This document shows, piece after piece, positions 1 through 11,088 of a stretch of 64,000 nucleotides of DNA. Made by a program: the position numbers and the translations under genes. This DNA is from Armillaria gallica (taxonomy: Eukaryota > Basidiomycota > Agaricomycetes > Agaricales > Physalacriaceae): NCBI GenBank assembly GCA_037576215.1, contig JBANDB010000002.1, positions 3,720,001 through 3,784,000 of the forward strand. Direction: 5' to 3'. The stretch's first letter is position 1. The number at the start of each line of letters is the position of its first letter. The notes beneath the pieces were generated by a model. That model did not search any database, was not told the origin of the DNA, and saw only the letters and a list, made by a program, of their open reading frames with translations.

Positions 1-49
1 GGTTTCTTGCTCTTCGTGGCGGTAGCGCCTGACATTGACATCATCATAG

Positions 50-602
50 ATCGCTTGGCTATCCATAGGTCTAGCCAGCTGGAGATTTAGAAAGGCATGG
101 ATACACCAAGGTCGCTCACTGGACGAACTCAAGTTCCGGCCGGCATGGACATGGCCATGGGGTCCACCATTCGTTGTACGTATACCTTTACTATTCTATT
201 TACTGCCGTATAATTGATTGTGTCCAATCAGATTATAACGGTAACCGCACTCATCCTCAGTGAGTTTTGTCCTCCTTTTGAATGCCCCTCATGCCAACCC
301 CATACAAAGTTCAAGGATGGTCGTCGATATTCCCGACCTTCAGTATAGTGGATTTCTTTTCTCTCTATATTGAGATTCCTGTTATGGTCGTCATGTACTT
401 GGTATGGCTCACTTTAAGGCACCGTAACTCTACGAAGACTGCTGCTGAAACGGCAGCACCAGCAAGGGCGCTTCCTTGGTCTGACATTGTTGATATGAAG
501 ACGGTTGATCTTAGTACTGATGAGTACGTGGAAGATCCGGTAGAGGACGTAGAGGCAAAGCGTCAAACAATCTTACGACGACTGTATCATTGGTTTGCAT
601 AA
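50..602 (+). CDS. Amino-acid permease (APC/YAT family), C-terminal part
   Basis: This is the C-terminal end of a plasma-membrane amino-acid:proton symporter; the rest lies before the window. Three exons join in frame: 50-175, 232-259 and 310-602. The 3' splice site at 48-49 (TAG) is preceded by intron-like sequence. The first exon encodes SIGLASWRFRKAW followed by GRSLDELKFRPAW, which matches the loop before the last two membrane segments of fungal permeases. The second and third exons give hydrophobic segments (IITVTALILI, and IPVMVVMYLVW), then a hydrophilic tail with WSDIVDMKTVDL, a typical permease C-terminal signature. The family is clear; substrate specificity cannot be read from this end. 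Confidence 0.85.
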
Positions 603-1088
603 CTTTACCCTTGCTATAATATCCTATATACCACGTCGTATAAATTCTCCATCTGGGAAAGACCTTTACTACCTTTACGCTAATGCTTACTTAGTCAGAT
701 ACTCTTTGTGCTTTATAAAAACTCACTTCAGATTCGGTGATGAGTGACTCGTACTATTCTGTTAATTAATGAATGAGGTCCAACTTGCGACCAAGTGTCA
801 CGACACTTCAAGCTTAAGAACAATTAAGGTTCCACAACGAGAAGAGAGCAAGATAATGAGCCGTAAGAATCATCAGTTGAACTCTTGCATTAGGCTACCA
901 GACCAAAGAGAATTGAACAATTCTTCCATAGCTAGTACACAATTGAAGGAATTCGAAAGGCACCCATCAAAAATTGTAAGAAGCATTGAAAGGAACGACT
1001 AAAAACATTGATTTTGGTGAGGGAAACAATCAAGGATTTAAGTAAGGGTCCTTTTTAGAAAACAGACAAAGGCATAGACGCAAAACGC
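603..1088. other. Intergenic, convergent 3' regions
   Basis: AT-rich sequence between the permease stop and the stop of the Tra2-like gene on the other strand. One open frame (769-1002 +) has no intron signals, no recognisable domain and a low-complexity N/S/R composition, so I read it as non-coding. The region probably holds the two 3' UTRs. Confidence 0.5.
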
Positions 1089-2215
1089 TTAATATCTCCG
1101 GTCATCGTACCTTCCACGGTCACGGTCATAATCCCTGTCCCTGTCCCGACCGCCATATCTCTCTCGGTCATACCTGTCTCTGTCATAGTCGCGGCGGTAA
1201 TCGTCGTACCGCCCGCGTCTGTCACGTCTGTCGTAGTCGTAATCCCTGGCGTACCGACTATCATAGGGTCGGGGATCATACGGGCGGTCCGCAGTGTATC
1301 CACCTGATGCATCATTAGAGCTGTTACTTTTTACGGGCAGGGTACCAACCTCGATCGCCGCCACGTTTACCTGGTCCGTAGTACTTTCCTGGAGTGGGAG
1401 TACGTGCACGACCACGGCGGGCCTGTATTTCATGTCAGTATCACCATCAGAACAGCCGAGAAGGGATGCACCTTCTCGATGGTCAAGTTTTTTCCCATCA
1501 GCTCCGTCCCGTTTAACGCAGTGATAGCTGCTTCTGCTTCTTCAGCTGTCTCCATTGTAACAAAGCCAAAGCCGCGAGACTCTCGAGTGTGGGGGTCATA
1601 CATGACAGAGGCTTTCTTGACCTATGACCCAAGTCAGGACCAGCAGTGGTAACGTGGCGTGATGCGTACCCTCCCAATTTTTGCAAATGCCGTCTCAAGT
1701 TCTCTCATGTCCACCTTGAGGCTTAACCCGGAAACGTGGAGATTGTTGCCTGGATTTTGGCCTCCATCAGAGCGGCTGCGAGCCAAAACGTCAACAGTGC
1801 TGTACATCACTCGAATTTTCAAAACTCACCCACGACCAGGACTCCGGCTGCGGCTTCTTCGAGGAGCATCTCCGCTCCTTTCAGTTGGGTAATCATCCCC
1901 AGAGCCCGTTCCATTGGTCATATTCACATCATTGGAAGGAATGTTGATTGCAGGTTGTGCTGGAGCGATGTCTTGAGACTGCCAGGCTGAAGGAACAAAA
2001 GGGTGACAAAAAGCAGAAAAGTCAGGGATGGTCGATTATCTCATGGCGGTAAGAGTACTGAATAGCGAAATGGAAAATGTATGTCGCATGTTCGCCTTTG
2101 TTTCGCCAGCAAGTAGCAGAGAGAAAAGTTGCTGTCGCTAGCAAGAATGGCGACAGTAAAGGCGGAATAGATAGTTCGTCGTCGTTTGTGATGCTGAAGA
2201 CGTACCGTCATCCAT
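1089..2215 (-). CDS. Tra2-like SR splicing regulator (RRM, R/D/Y-rich tail)
   Basis: An RNA-binding protein of the transformer-2/SR family, expected to act in nuclear pre-mRNA splicing. Six exons read in frame: 2206-2215, 1830-1986, 1670-1775, 1472-1621, 1350-1422 and 1089-1303. The first exon is only 10 nt (MDD plus one base) and joins to WQSQDIAPAQP. An RS-like stretch (RRSRSRSPGRGRS) precedes a single RRM. RNP2 is LHVSGL and RNP1 is RGFGFVTM, with the Tra2-typical AKIGRV and ASVMYDPHTRESRG. After the RRM come the linker ARRGRARTPTPGKYYG and a tail of about 70 residues made almost only of R, D, Y and G. The tail is D/Y-rich rather than S-rich, which is usual for fungal Tra2-like proteins. 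Its start lies 133 bp from the divergent reductase gene. Confidence 0.88.
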
Positions 2216-2348
2216 GTCTGAATCGTCTTGGAGGTTGTCGTGAGCGTTGCAGCGGTTGTCGAGGTCACTGAACAAGTGATGTTGCTGTTTTGTTTGGCAG
2301 CGGCCTGCGAGTTCCCGCCGTTGTTCACTCGCTTTGCACACGTCGTTC
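2216..2348. promoter_or_regulatory. Shared divergent promoter, Tra2-like / reductase
   Basis: Only 133 bp separate the ATG of the Tra2-like gene (2215, minus) from the ATG of the reductase (2349, plus). I see no clear TATA box. Any core promoter elements for both genes must lie here or inside the transcribed leaders. Confidence 0.5.
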
Positions 2349-3370
2349 ATGGCCTCCATGCAATTATTATACGACGGTGAGGCTCACCAACTTTTCCTCT
2401 GCTCTGTTTCTAAATTTTATTGATTTCAGCATGCAGAAAATGGTTCACAATTGGTAGCCTTGCCGTCTTTCCCGTAACTTTCCTCATCAATGCGCCTTTC
2501 GGCCGTTTCGCTGAGAATACTGGCATCAATATCGTCAGATTAGACGGTACGTGATGTTTTTCACTTTTTGTTCGTTCTCTGTGAGCTTATTCCACTATTA
2601 TTGTAGGTATAAAATCATGGATGGTCATGGAAATCGTGTCTCCCATATGCTTCGCATACTCTTACTACACGTCACCCTTGGGGTCGATGGCCGGTTTCAC
2701 AGTCCAACAGCATGTCCTCGCTGGTCTCTTTCTGATTCATTATCTGAACCGCGCCATTTTATCTCCTCTCCGTACCCCTTCGCGGTCCAAAACTGATATC
2801 ATTGTACCGCTTGCTGGCATCACTTTCAACCTACTCAACGGTTCTCTGATGGGCGTATACCTCTCCTCGCATACCGCGCGCACCTTCCTCTCGAATGCAT
2901 TCTCCACGCCTACCTTCTATGTAGGGGTCTTCTTGTGGGCCATAGGCTTCGCTGGAAACATCGTTCATGACGAAATCCTTCTCAACATCCGCCGGAAGGC
3001 CAAGAACAAGGGGAAGGCGTCATCCCATAGTCCACAGCCTAGCGAACACTACGGTATTCCTTACGGATTGTTATATGAATATGTTTCCTTTCCGAATTAT
3101 TTCTGCGAGTGGGTAGAGTGGTTTGGATTTGCGTTGGCCGCCTCTCCGTTTCCAACCGTGACCTTGGCGACATTCTCTTTGCAATCCCTCTCCACGATAT
3201 TCTCCTCTGCATCCCAATTCGCGCCAACATTAACACCTCCTTGGATTTTTTTGATCAACGAATTCGTCTTGATGTTTCCTCGAGCTTACAAAGGACACTT
3301 GTGGTATAAAGAAAGATTCGCAGAAGCTTTTCCCAGGGAGAGAAAGATTGTTATACCTTTTTTGCTTTGA
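2349..3370 (+). CDS. 3-oxo-5-alpha-steroid 4-dehydrogenase family protein
   Basis: A membrane reductase of the steroid 5-alpha-reductase family (SRD5A1-like), expected in the ER; in fungi the natural substrate is usually unknown. Three exons join in frame: 2349-2376, 2430-2546 and 2607-3370, giving about 300 residues, close to the family's size. The mature protein is very hydrophobic, with six or so membrane segments. The C-terminal catalytic region is clear: GIPYGLLYEYVSFPNYFCEW, the NEFVLMFPRAYKGHLWY block, and a terminal P-R-E-R-K-I-V-I-P-F. These match the conserved NADPH/substrate region, where FPRA..H.WY and RK..IPF are diagnostic. The start is the first of two nearby ATGs (2349, 2358). 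The gene converges with the YEATS gene, with 63 bp between stops. Confidence 0.87.
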
Positions 3371-3433
3371 TTCTCATAAAATACTTCGCTGGGTTTCATA
3401 CGCAGCTCGTGTTCCTATTGCTACTCTGTAAAT

Positions 3434-6291
3434 TTATTCAAAGTTAAATCCCTGTCCACCAGCACCTCCCATTTCCGCCCGCCTGCCAATCCTCGCCAAC
3501 GCATAAAACGTAGCCAACCCAGTTTGATCACGATTCTTCCCATCCACTACGCCTTGCACTACATGCATTGGTGTCAGCATCCTTCGTTCGCCTGGGGTTT
3601 GGTGCTGAAAGCGAGATGATATCTGAAGACCTCCTAACACTAACTTCGCAATAAACCGTTCAGCAACCAAGGCAAGAACGCCATAGGGAGCTAGCGTCTG
3701 TGTAACTTTGGATGCATCGTGACTAAGGTTGTCGAAGGGAAAGATCGATGAACCGCCTTCGCTAGATAGAAACGCTGGAAGGTTCAATATGCGTATGACC
3801 TTCTTGGTAGAAAGAAGCATTTTTGGGTTAGATGCTCTGACAACCTGAGCATTGTTCCAATTTCGTTCATCATATGTAAGAGTGGGACGACTGAGAGAAA
3901 CTGTCGGTGGAGTGGCCAAGATTCTGTCCAGGTCGACGATAGGCATTCTGGTTATTCGCCATTCAGTCGGGATGATATCGCAGGTAAAAGGGCCATCGCT
4001 GGTAATATGAACGCGAGAAGCGAGACCGCAGGTGTTGCACCATCGTTCTGCATGAAGCTCATTAGTGGCCCCAGACTGTGGTCTGGCTGCTAAGGATGGA
4101 TTGGTTCGTAGGAAAAGGCCCTCCGCCTCCAGCCAACAGAAGACATCTGCTGTCGATAATCTGTCGAGTTCGAGTTCCCTATGAGTCTCCTCCACCAGCT
4201 TAGTATAAGCCTCCCGAATGGCAGAAGCACGGCCCCACTACGGCAAAGGCATAGTGAGAAGCGTCCAGATACTCTTGAAACAACTTACCTCAATCGCCTT
4301 GCGTCGACCCAGAATCAGGTCATGGAATTCATCAGGAGAGGCCACGAGTGTGTAAGGAACCGTAGGCGGTGCTGATCCCCGCTTTGCAACCACGTCTACG
4401 AAACTGTAAGATTTAAAAATAAACCAGGGAAACTGTTTTGACCTTCTAGCGTCATAGGGAAACTAGGCAACAGTTCTCGGAGAACCACCGGATAACCAAT
4501 TTCGGCAGGAACTGCTGTAGGTAGCTTCGCTGTTTCGCTGATGTTCTTGGAGAAAGACGAAGGACTCATGGCAGCCTCGTTCGTCAGATTGTACGAGACA
4601 GCGGAATCTGCAGGATCGACGCCGGTTTCCCGCTGCCAATGTTCCTTGGCATTAACTGCGACGTAGTTCGTGTTCGCAGGTAAAAATACAGTCTCCTTGT
4701 CAAGCTCGATGTCAACAACTTGCTCTTCTCCTTTTACCGGTAGTTTGGACGGTCGCGGAGATGCAAGCTGATGGATGGAGTCAATATGTGAAGGAAGGGA
4801 TAAAAATGAGACTAACATCGACCCAGTGTTCCAGAACGAACCTCTGGCCTCCCGAATCCTGTCCTCGGGCGTGACTAAAGAGCAATTCGATTTTCGCCAA
4901 GAAAGGTCTAGCAGCGGCACCGACGACGACAAAGGGCGGTTGAGCGACACTTAAAGGAGAGAAGGTGTGGTAGTCGGATAAGGAGGTCACAGTGATACGC
5001 TTCAGTATAGTCGTGATATTGATGCTCTAAAGAACTGTCAGTACCACCTGGATATCATATTATGGAACGCACATATGAGGGTGCCTCGACAGACAGCATC
5101 CATTTATGTGTATATTTGGATTCCTCCGGTCGGATCCCTGTGTGTATTTATGTGAACGAAGAACGGCAGGAAAATTCTAGGAAGAGAGTACGAACCAAGA
5201 TGTAAACTGCGATCCATGACGACCACACGAGCCGCAATATGGAACCTACTAGAGTTTGGCTGCCAACCGAGATTTGACGAATGACCAACGGCATCGGGTA
5301 TAGAATTTTTTGCTTCATGAACATTTGGGGGAGCCTGGATAGCTTCTTCCCTAGGAGGCTCTGGTTTCGCCAGACTCCTATGCATCCGAGGCATGTGCCA
5401 CTTCGAAAGCTTATTGTCAAGACTATCGATATCAACGTCTTCATCTTCATTCCTAGCACGTATTTCCCTTTTCTTAACCTCCTTTCCTAGAACGGATGCA
5501 AGCGCGAAGGTCTCGGCATGAACACCTAATGTTCGACGGATATGATTGGTGGCTTCCGGGTCGGGTGCTGGCTCGTCAACATCCATGGCATCGACCACCG
5601 GTAAAGGCGAAGGTTCCTCCACTGCTCTCTCAAATAACCCCCGCACACCGAGAAGAGTGAGGGCTACTTCCGTCCCCTCACTCAGATCAAGATCATCCCG
5701 CGGAACGGAGCAAGCGCGAACACAGTCGTCGTGATTACCCCATTCTAGCTGGTGAGTGATTCGAGCATGATTGTACAGGCCTTGGATGGACGAAAATTGG
5801 GTCCTCCGGCACTCCGGACACGTCAAGACGTTGGTTTGATTGTCTGTGCGAGTGTAAAGAAATTTGGCTTTTTGCCGGAAACGCGTTGCTCTGCTCTCTC
5901 GTGGAAGCGCGCGATTCTTGCGACCAGGAACTACAGTCGTCGGAATAAGGGGAACGGGGGACACTGTACGGATCGTTTCATGATCCAAAAACAAATCTGA
6001 AGGTTCTTCGATGGCAGAAAGTGCATCTAAAGCCGCCACCTTAAACGTCGCAGAGTCGTTCCCGGCATTTCCTCCTGATAATATTTAGGTTTTTCACCGC
6101 AGCAATTAAAAAATCTTACCCTTTAAGAGAGATTCCTGTAGGGATGTTGCCCATGCAATTCTCGACTCCACCGTTTGAGCAAGTCGATTCCTGAGGTCAA
6201 TTTCCAGCTGGATTTCCGGTAAGAGGATCTCGCGTAAGTGTTGCTCATCCACCTCGCTGCTTTCGAGTGTCTGAATGTTCTCTGGAAACAT
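3434..6291 (-). CDS. YEATS-domain protein with C2H2-like finger (YEATS2-like)
   Basis: A chromatin reader that probably binds acylated histone H3 through its YEATS domain. In animals the similar YEATS2 is part of the ATAC acetyltransferase complex; the fungal complex is an inference. Exon 1 is 6120-6291, and exon 2 starts at 6074. Exon 2 holds a C2H2-like finger (CPECRRTQFSSIQGLYNHARITH) followed by LEWGNHDDCVRACSV, a signature of YEATS2-type proteins. The YEATS domain runs across several exons (about 4780-5250): THKWMLSVEAPSY, ITTILKRITVTSLS, PPFVVVGAAARPFLAKIELLF, LEHWVD, then VVDIELDKET. The aromatic/HKW core and the PPF strand are intact. A C-terminal module (about 3434-4380) with one Cys-x2-Cys pair and helical character ends in a Gly-rich tail. 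Splice sites upstream of 3434-4195 are approximate. Confidence 0.83.
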
Positions 6292-6661
6292 GACTCTGCA
6301 TCATGCAACGGTCACAAGCTTGAAGGAAAGTGGACGTTCAAGGAAAGAATTATTTAATGAGTGCTTTGCCGCCAGCGGCATGGTCTGCCGTAATGCCGAC
6401 GGGATTAGGCCAGGAAAACAGGAAAACTTCAGCCCTCTTGGCCTCTTGTGCAGGGATCACAGACTCATAACGCATTCAAGTGCTTATCGCGTTTTCTCTT
6501 CCGACTTCTACAACAAAAAACTGTACTAAATACTACAATAACTCTCCTTGTGACTAACAAGGTCCAACACCAATTGCCCGCAGTGGGTAGATTTAAAGAG
6601 CAAAGAATACTGTTTCAGCTAAATACGAGATTAATCCTTTGAGGTGTTCATCATGCGTCCT
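6292..6661. other. Intergenic, tandem minus-strand genes
   Basis: This 370-bp gap should hold the promoter of the YEATS gene and the 3' UTR of the Ser/Gly-rich secreted protein. The short open frames on both strands have no supporting signals. Confidence 0.5.
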
Positions 6662-9244
6662 TCATGCACCAGTAAAAGACGGGAAAGAATCAGCAGCAGT
6701 CATCGACACACTGTATTCTCCGTCGTTGCTGGCCTCGCCTCCTCCACCAAAACCACTACTAGACGCGTCGCTTGGGAAAGAGCCAATGACGCTCATGGAA
6801 GCAGTGGGAAAAGGACCTTCGCTTTCACCCGTCCCCTCGTCACCAGCGGGGAAGGAAGCGGGAGGGCTGTTAGCGGAGATCCAGGTAGGAAGAGCGTCCG
6901 AGCTTCCGCTGGCTTCGCCACTCGAACGCGGAAACGCCGGTGCAGTAGTTGCAGTCGATGGATTATTGGGCCCGGCTGTGGCAGATGAAGCAGGACTGGA
7001 CACGCGCCGGTTCAGCCTCTCCCAGATACCATGTCGGGGGACGCGTCGGAAATTTGAGGATGAGGGTGATGAAGATGAGGGGACTGAACCAGAACCAGAT
7101 TCGGCGATACCAGCTTGACTAGGGCTGCCTGACTCGCCCGTAGGTAGGGCACCCTCATTGCTGTCCGTGGGGAATGGAGCCTCGTTGGCACTAGGAAGTG
7201 AGCCTCCACCGGCAATGCCGTTACAGTCGCACCCACCGGAAGAAACTTCGCCACTGCTGAAGGGACCCTCAGCGCTGCCGGAACCACTCGGCATTGCTGC
7301 TGCCGCAGTCGAGAGATCGTCAGCACCACCGGAAAAGGCGCTATCGGACACATCTGTGGGAAGAGAAGCGGCGCTTCCGAATACAGCTGTCGGGAAAGTA
7401 CTTCCACTAGCGCTACCGAAGTCATCACCACTGGGACCACCACCGCATGCACATCCGTCGGCGCTACCACTTGGGAAGGAGCCACCCGTGCCGATAGTGC
7501 TGGTGGGAAAATTGGTCGGCAAAGAGCTTGCGCTCCCGCTGGCAAATTCTCCAGGGTCATTGGTTGAGTTTGCCTCAGGGCTCGAAGCACTAGCAGCGGA
7601 TAGGGCTGATGCGGAAGTTGCTGTCGACTCTGTGGTGCTCTCGGACTGACGTTTGTATCTGAAGAAGCGCTTCACGAAGTCAGAAGGGGATGTCACTGAA
7701 TACGCAGGACCTGATGCGGAAGCGGTGGCATTGGCACTTCCTGCACCATCCGAAGGTAAAGCGCCAGAAGTCTCGTTCGTGGATGAGCCGTTACCTGGAC
7801 CACCAAAGCTGACATCTCCAGCTTCACCACTTGGAAGCAAACCATCGGCGCTAGAAGACGCTGTGGGGAAAGAGCTTTCCGAGCCTCCACTAGGGACAGC
7901 CTGGCCAGAAGACTGATTGTCTCCCAGCAGACCAGTTGGCTGAGACGTAGAGACACTTCCACCCACAGGACTTCCTGAAATAGCCGTTGAGAACATGGAG
8001 GAGTTTGCATTGGGTTCGCCAGCACTGGTGCCTTCGCTGTTGCTGGATGAAGTGGCAGACGATGCGGCAGGGATGGCGGAAGTAGAAATTGCAACGGCGA
8101 GCGCGGTAGAGGTTCTGCTCGACGTGGTGCTGGCAACAACATTTGGTGACGATGTAGCACTCGTGGACTTAGACGAAGATGATGATGATGATGATGAGTT
8201 GTCGGAAACCATGGCAGGAATGGTGATGCTGTCGATTGTCCAAGTCTTCCCGTCATCGGAGGTGGCCATGGTGGAAGCTTCAACACCATCTCCCATGGAC
8301 AACGTCGATGAAAAATCAGGGTCTGCTTCAAGAAGCGTGATTGTGGTGTTCTTATAGTACTGAAAGGAAAAACATGAGGAAAGGAAATACAACTGCAATT
8401 TGAGGCTACACACCTGAGGAGAGGTGGTACCAGTACAGTCTTGTTGGCATTCGGTACCAGTGTCCCAGCCTCCATTGTACAGCGGGCCGTCAGCTGATTG
8501 ATCATTGACGTCAAATTTTTCTTCGGAAAAAAGAAACACATACAGCTCGTGAGATTTGAAACAACTTCGCCATTGAGAGTGACCGTTTGTTCCCAAGTGA
8601 CATTATCATCGGCGAGCTGTATAAAAGTGTTATTGCTGGGAAAGATTCTCAAAACTGAACGAAATCTGACTTGTAGTGTATAGTTATAGACGCGTCTGCG
8701 TCAATGGGTACCATGTCGCCGTTCAGTTGTGTGGTGACGCCGTCGACGACACTATAAAAACGAGAATCGACCATAAGCTCAAGTCCTAGGGAACACTAAG
8801 AACCGTACCCATAATAACTCGCCATAGCACACCATTGATCCTGAGAAGCACCACAGCTATGCAAATGCGCAACAGGGCAAATATGACAGAAAATGTCACT
8901 TACTAGCTATTTTGATCCGCGGTTTGATTTGTACCAGCCTGAATCAAACCACTGGTGCTATTGCTGATGCCTGCAACAGTCAGAATGGCTCTATGCTAGT
9001 ATCATGGTTCTGCCTCACCAGGCCAAAGAAAGAGATAACTAGCGTCTAATTAGCATGCACACACTATGTAATCCTAGTCATTCGAAACCTACTTTTCGGC
9101 ATCGGAAGGAGGCGTTCCGGGAGTAAAGGTCGTTATGGCCTCAATTATAGCTGAGTTTGTGGGACCCAATGAATAGGCGGGGCCCCATGAGTCTCCTTTG
9201 GCAGCCAACGCCAGCGCCAACGGAAGGAGAGCCAAAGAGAACAT
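6662..9244 (-). CDS. Secreted lectin/glucanase-fold-like protein with long Ser/Gly-rich tail
   Basis: A predicted secreted or wall-associated protein. The ATG at 9244 gives a signal peptide (MFSLALLPLALALAAKG). Short exons then encode YLFLWPGISNSTSGLIQ, CGASQDQWCAMASYYG, and later VTWEQTVTLNGEVVS and QADGPLYNGGW-like sequence. That order (W-P-G, C-G...QWC, a W-x-QTVT strand) is typical of a large group of small Agaricomycete secreted proteins with a concanavalin-A-like fold; the family assignment is from memory. Unlike those 200-250-residue proteins, this one carries a further roughly 500-residue S/G/P/A-rich tail. The tail has a poly-Ser run, repeated FPT/LPT/FPSG units, two CxC motifs (GCACGGG, GCDCNG) and dibasic KR/RR sites. 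I see no C-terminal GPI signal. Exon 1 ends at an intron beginning GTAGGT near 9090. At least five introns lie before 8360. Confidence 0.72.
8178..8195 (+). repeat. (GAT)6 trinucleotide run encoding poly-Ser
   Basis: Six GAT units on the plus strand read as TCA/ATC on the minus strand and encode part of the poly-serine run at the start of the tail of the secreted protein. Such runs commonly vary in length between strains. Confidence 0.9.
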
Positions 9245-9891
9245 GTTCACAGTCAAGTGATCACAAAAAATTATGTCGAGTATCAGGGAAAGTGATAGAA
9301 AAGAAGGGAAAACAGGAGTGAAAACAGAGGAGTGAGTGGGGGTAGAATCGAAGGACTTGAGATGCATACCTGCGGAAGTACCAGGCTTTATAGGTAGCCC
9401 AGTGCTCCCGCCAGGTGGCCGCAGTTCAATATACGTTCACCCCATGAATTTCCGTGCGCCATGGCGACATGCTTGAAAGCTGCGGGACCCGATTCCATAG
9501 CGAGTCTCGCCCGACACCTAGCAAACGACACTGATACATCGAGTTCGTTGAAGGGGCAAAAATGCCGCAAGTTCCACTTAAGCAGGCTCTTGGCGATAGA
9601 TAAAACACTCTTTTCAACGGCTATGACCACAAGACAGTTCGCAGAAACTGATTAATCATTCAAGCTCAAGTGGCAAACGCAGTTGATGAAGAGGTCACGA
9701 TGAGCAAGGATATCCTGGCGACGAGACTACGGGGTTACTGCGCAGTTCTTCACATTGAGTCGGGAAGAAAAGAAAGAAGTCTGAGAGGCAACGATCTCTG
9801 CGGTAGTCTATAAGGCGCAGGCGATGGTTGTAAGCAAGTGGGTCCCATTTGTTTGTTCACCTTTGCGCTGATAAATCCGGCCCTTCTTTTC
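9245..9891. other. Intergenic, divergent promoters of secreted protein and COX11
   Basis: This 647-bp region separates two divergently transcribed genes. Short open frames at 9388-9655 on both strands lack introns, domain signatures or a plausible start context. I see no RNA gene here. Confidence 0.5.
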
Positions 9892-10887
9892 ATGTTTCCT
9901 GCTCGTGCTTTTCTTGCCGCTGGTAGAACGGTATGTTCCGCAAAAACTACCCAAGGGACACCAGTAATGGAATATTTAGTACCTTCAGCGCCAATGCTTT
10001 CGTGAGGCGCCTTTCTATCCCGCCTTGAGGCGCATGTCGACACAACAAATACCCCGAAGAAGACCACTGCCAAATGCCCAGGTGCTCGCTGAGATGCATC
10101 GAAGAAAGAACAGGAGTCTGTTGATGTATTCTTCTGCAGTCGTGAGTTGCTGTGGTTCCTGTCTACACTGAAGCATGACCTGCGTCGAAGATAGTGGTTG
10201 CTTTGGGTGTGACATATGCCTCTGTTCCTCTGTACAGGATGTTCTGCGCTGCTACAGGTTTCGCTGGAACTCCCAATGTCAGCGGACGCTTCGAGCCTGA
10301 AAGACTGGTTCCCATCGAGGATTCGCCACGAATCAAGGTTCATTTCAATGCAGACAAGTCCGAGCAGCTACCTTGGTCGTTCAAACCACTGCAAACGGTC
10401 GTGAATGTTCTTCCGGGCGAGTCTAGCTTGGCCTTCTACGTAGCGAAAAACAAATCGGACGAAGATATCATTGGCATTGCGACGTATAATGTTACCCCGG
10501 ATCGAGTGAGTCGAGTTTCCTTCCCCAGAAATTGCGCAGCTGACATTTACGAAAGGTTGCTCCGTATTTCTCCAAAGTTGAATGCTTCTGTTTTGAGGAA
10601 CAGCGTCTTTTAGCCGGGGAAGAGGTCGATATGCCCATTCTCTTCTTCATTGACAAGGATATCCTTGACGATCCTTCGTGTCGAGATGTTCGAGACGTCG
10701 TCTTATCATATACATTCTTCAGGTAAGATGCCTTGTTCAATGTAGTGAAATCTCTCTTATACATGGTTACAGAGCAAGACGAAACAAATTTGGACAGCTA
10801 GAGCCTGATGCTCAGGAAGATGTTCTACAAAAGTCTCTGGGCTTTGGTGAATATGAGCATGCGCCAAAGGCTGAATCTCGCGAGTAA
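9892..10887 (+). CDS. COX11: Cytochrome c oxidase assembly protein COX11
   Basis: COX11 is the inner-mitochondrial-membrane copper chaperone that delivers copper to the CuB site of Cox1. Five exons splice exactly in frame: 9892-9930, 9989-10141, 10191-10505, 10556-10722 and 10773-10887, giving 262 residues. An Arg-rich, acid-free start (MFPARAFLAAGRT) looks like a mitochondrial targeting sequence. A single membrane segment (SLLMYSSAVVIVVALGVTYA) follows, then the family blocks VPLYRMFCAATGFAGTPN, LPWSFKP, ATYNVTPD and the copper-binding CFCFEEQ. The end of the domain is SYTFFRARR. All expected Cys residues are present. The 3' splice site used at 10190 (GAAG) is chosen because only it keeps the frame. 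Confidence 0.93.
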
Positions 10888-11088
10888 AATTGTTCTTAGT
10901 ATTATATATATGGCTTGGTTAATGTGAAAACGCGTGATTGCGTACGTGTATAAGTGGTAAAGCTTAAAGCGTGAATAACAAGCAGAGTCGAATCGGCGTT
11001 CGGACCGGTCCTCCACACAATCTTTGACCCTGTTAGATACCAAAGCCTTTGTCTCTTCCTGAATTTCTACGTCCATCTATTGGCTGCT

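Noticed and set aside
769..1002. 77-residue open frame on the plus strand after the permease
   Set aside because: No domain, no introns, low-complexity composition, and it lies between two convergent 3' ends.
6639..8357. Series of long plus-strand frames (up to 163 residues) rich in Pro, Ala and Leu
   Set aside because: They are the antisense shadow of the Ser/Gly-rich tail on the minus strand; the repeats keep several frames open.
9388..9655. Overlapping frames on both strands between the secreted protein and COX11
   Set aside because: No recognisable family, no splice support, mirror-image frames of equal length.
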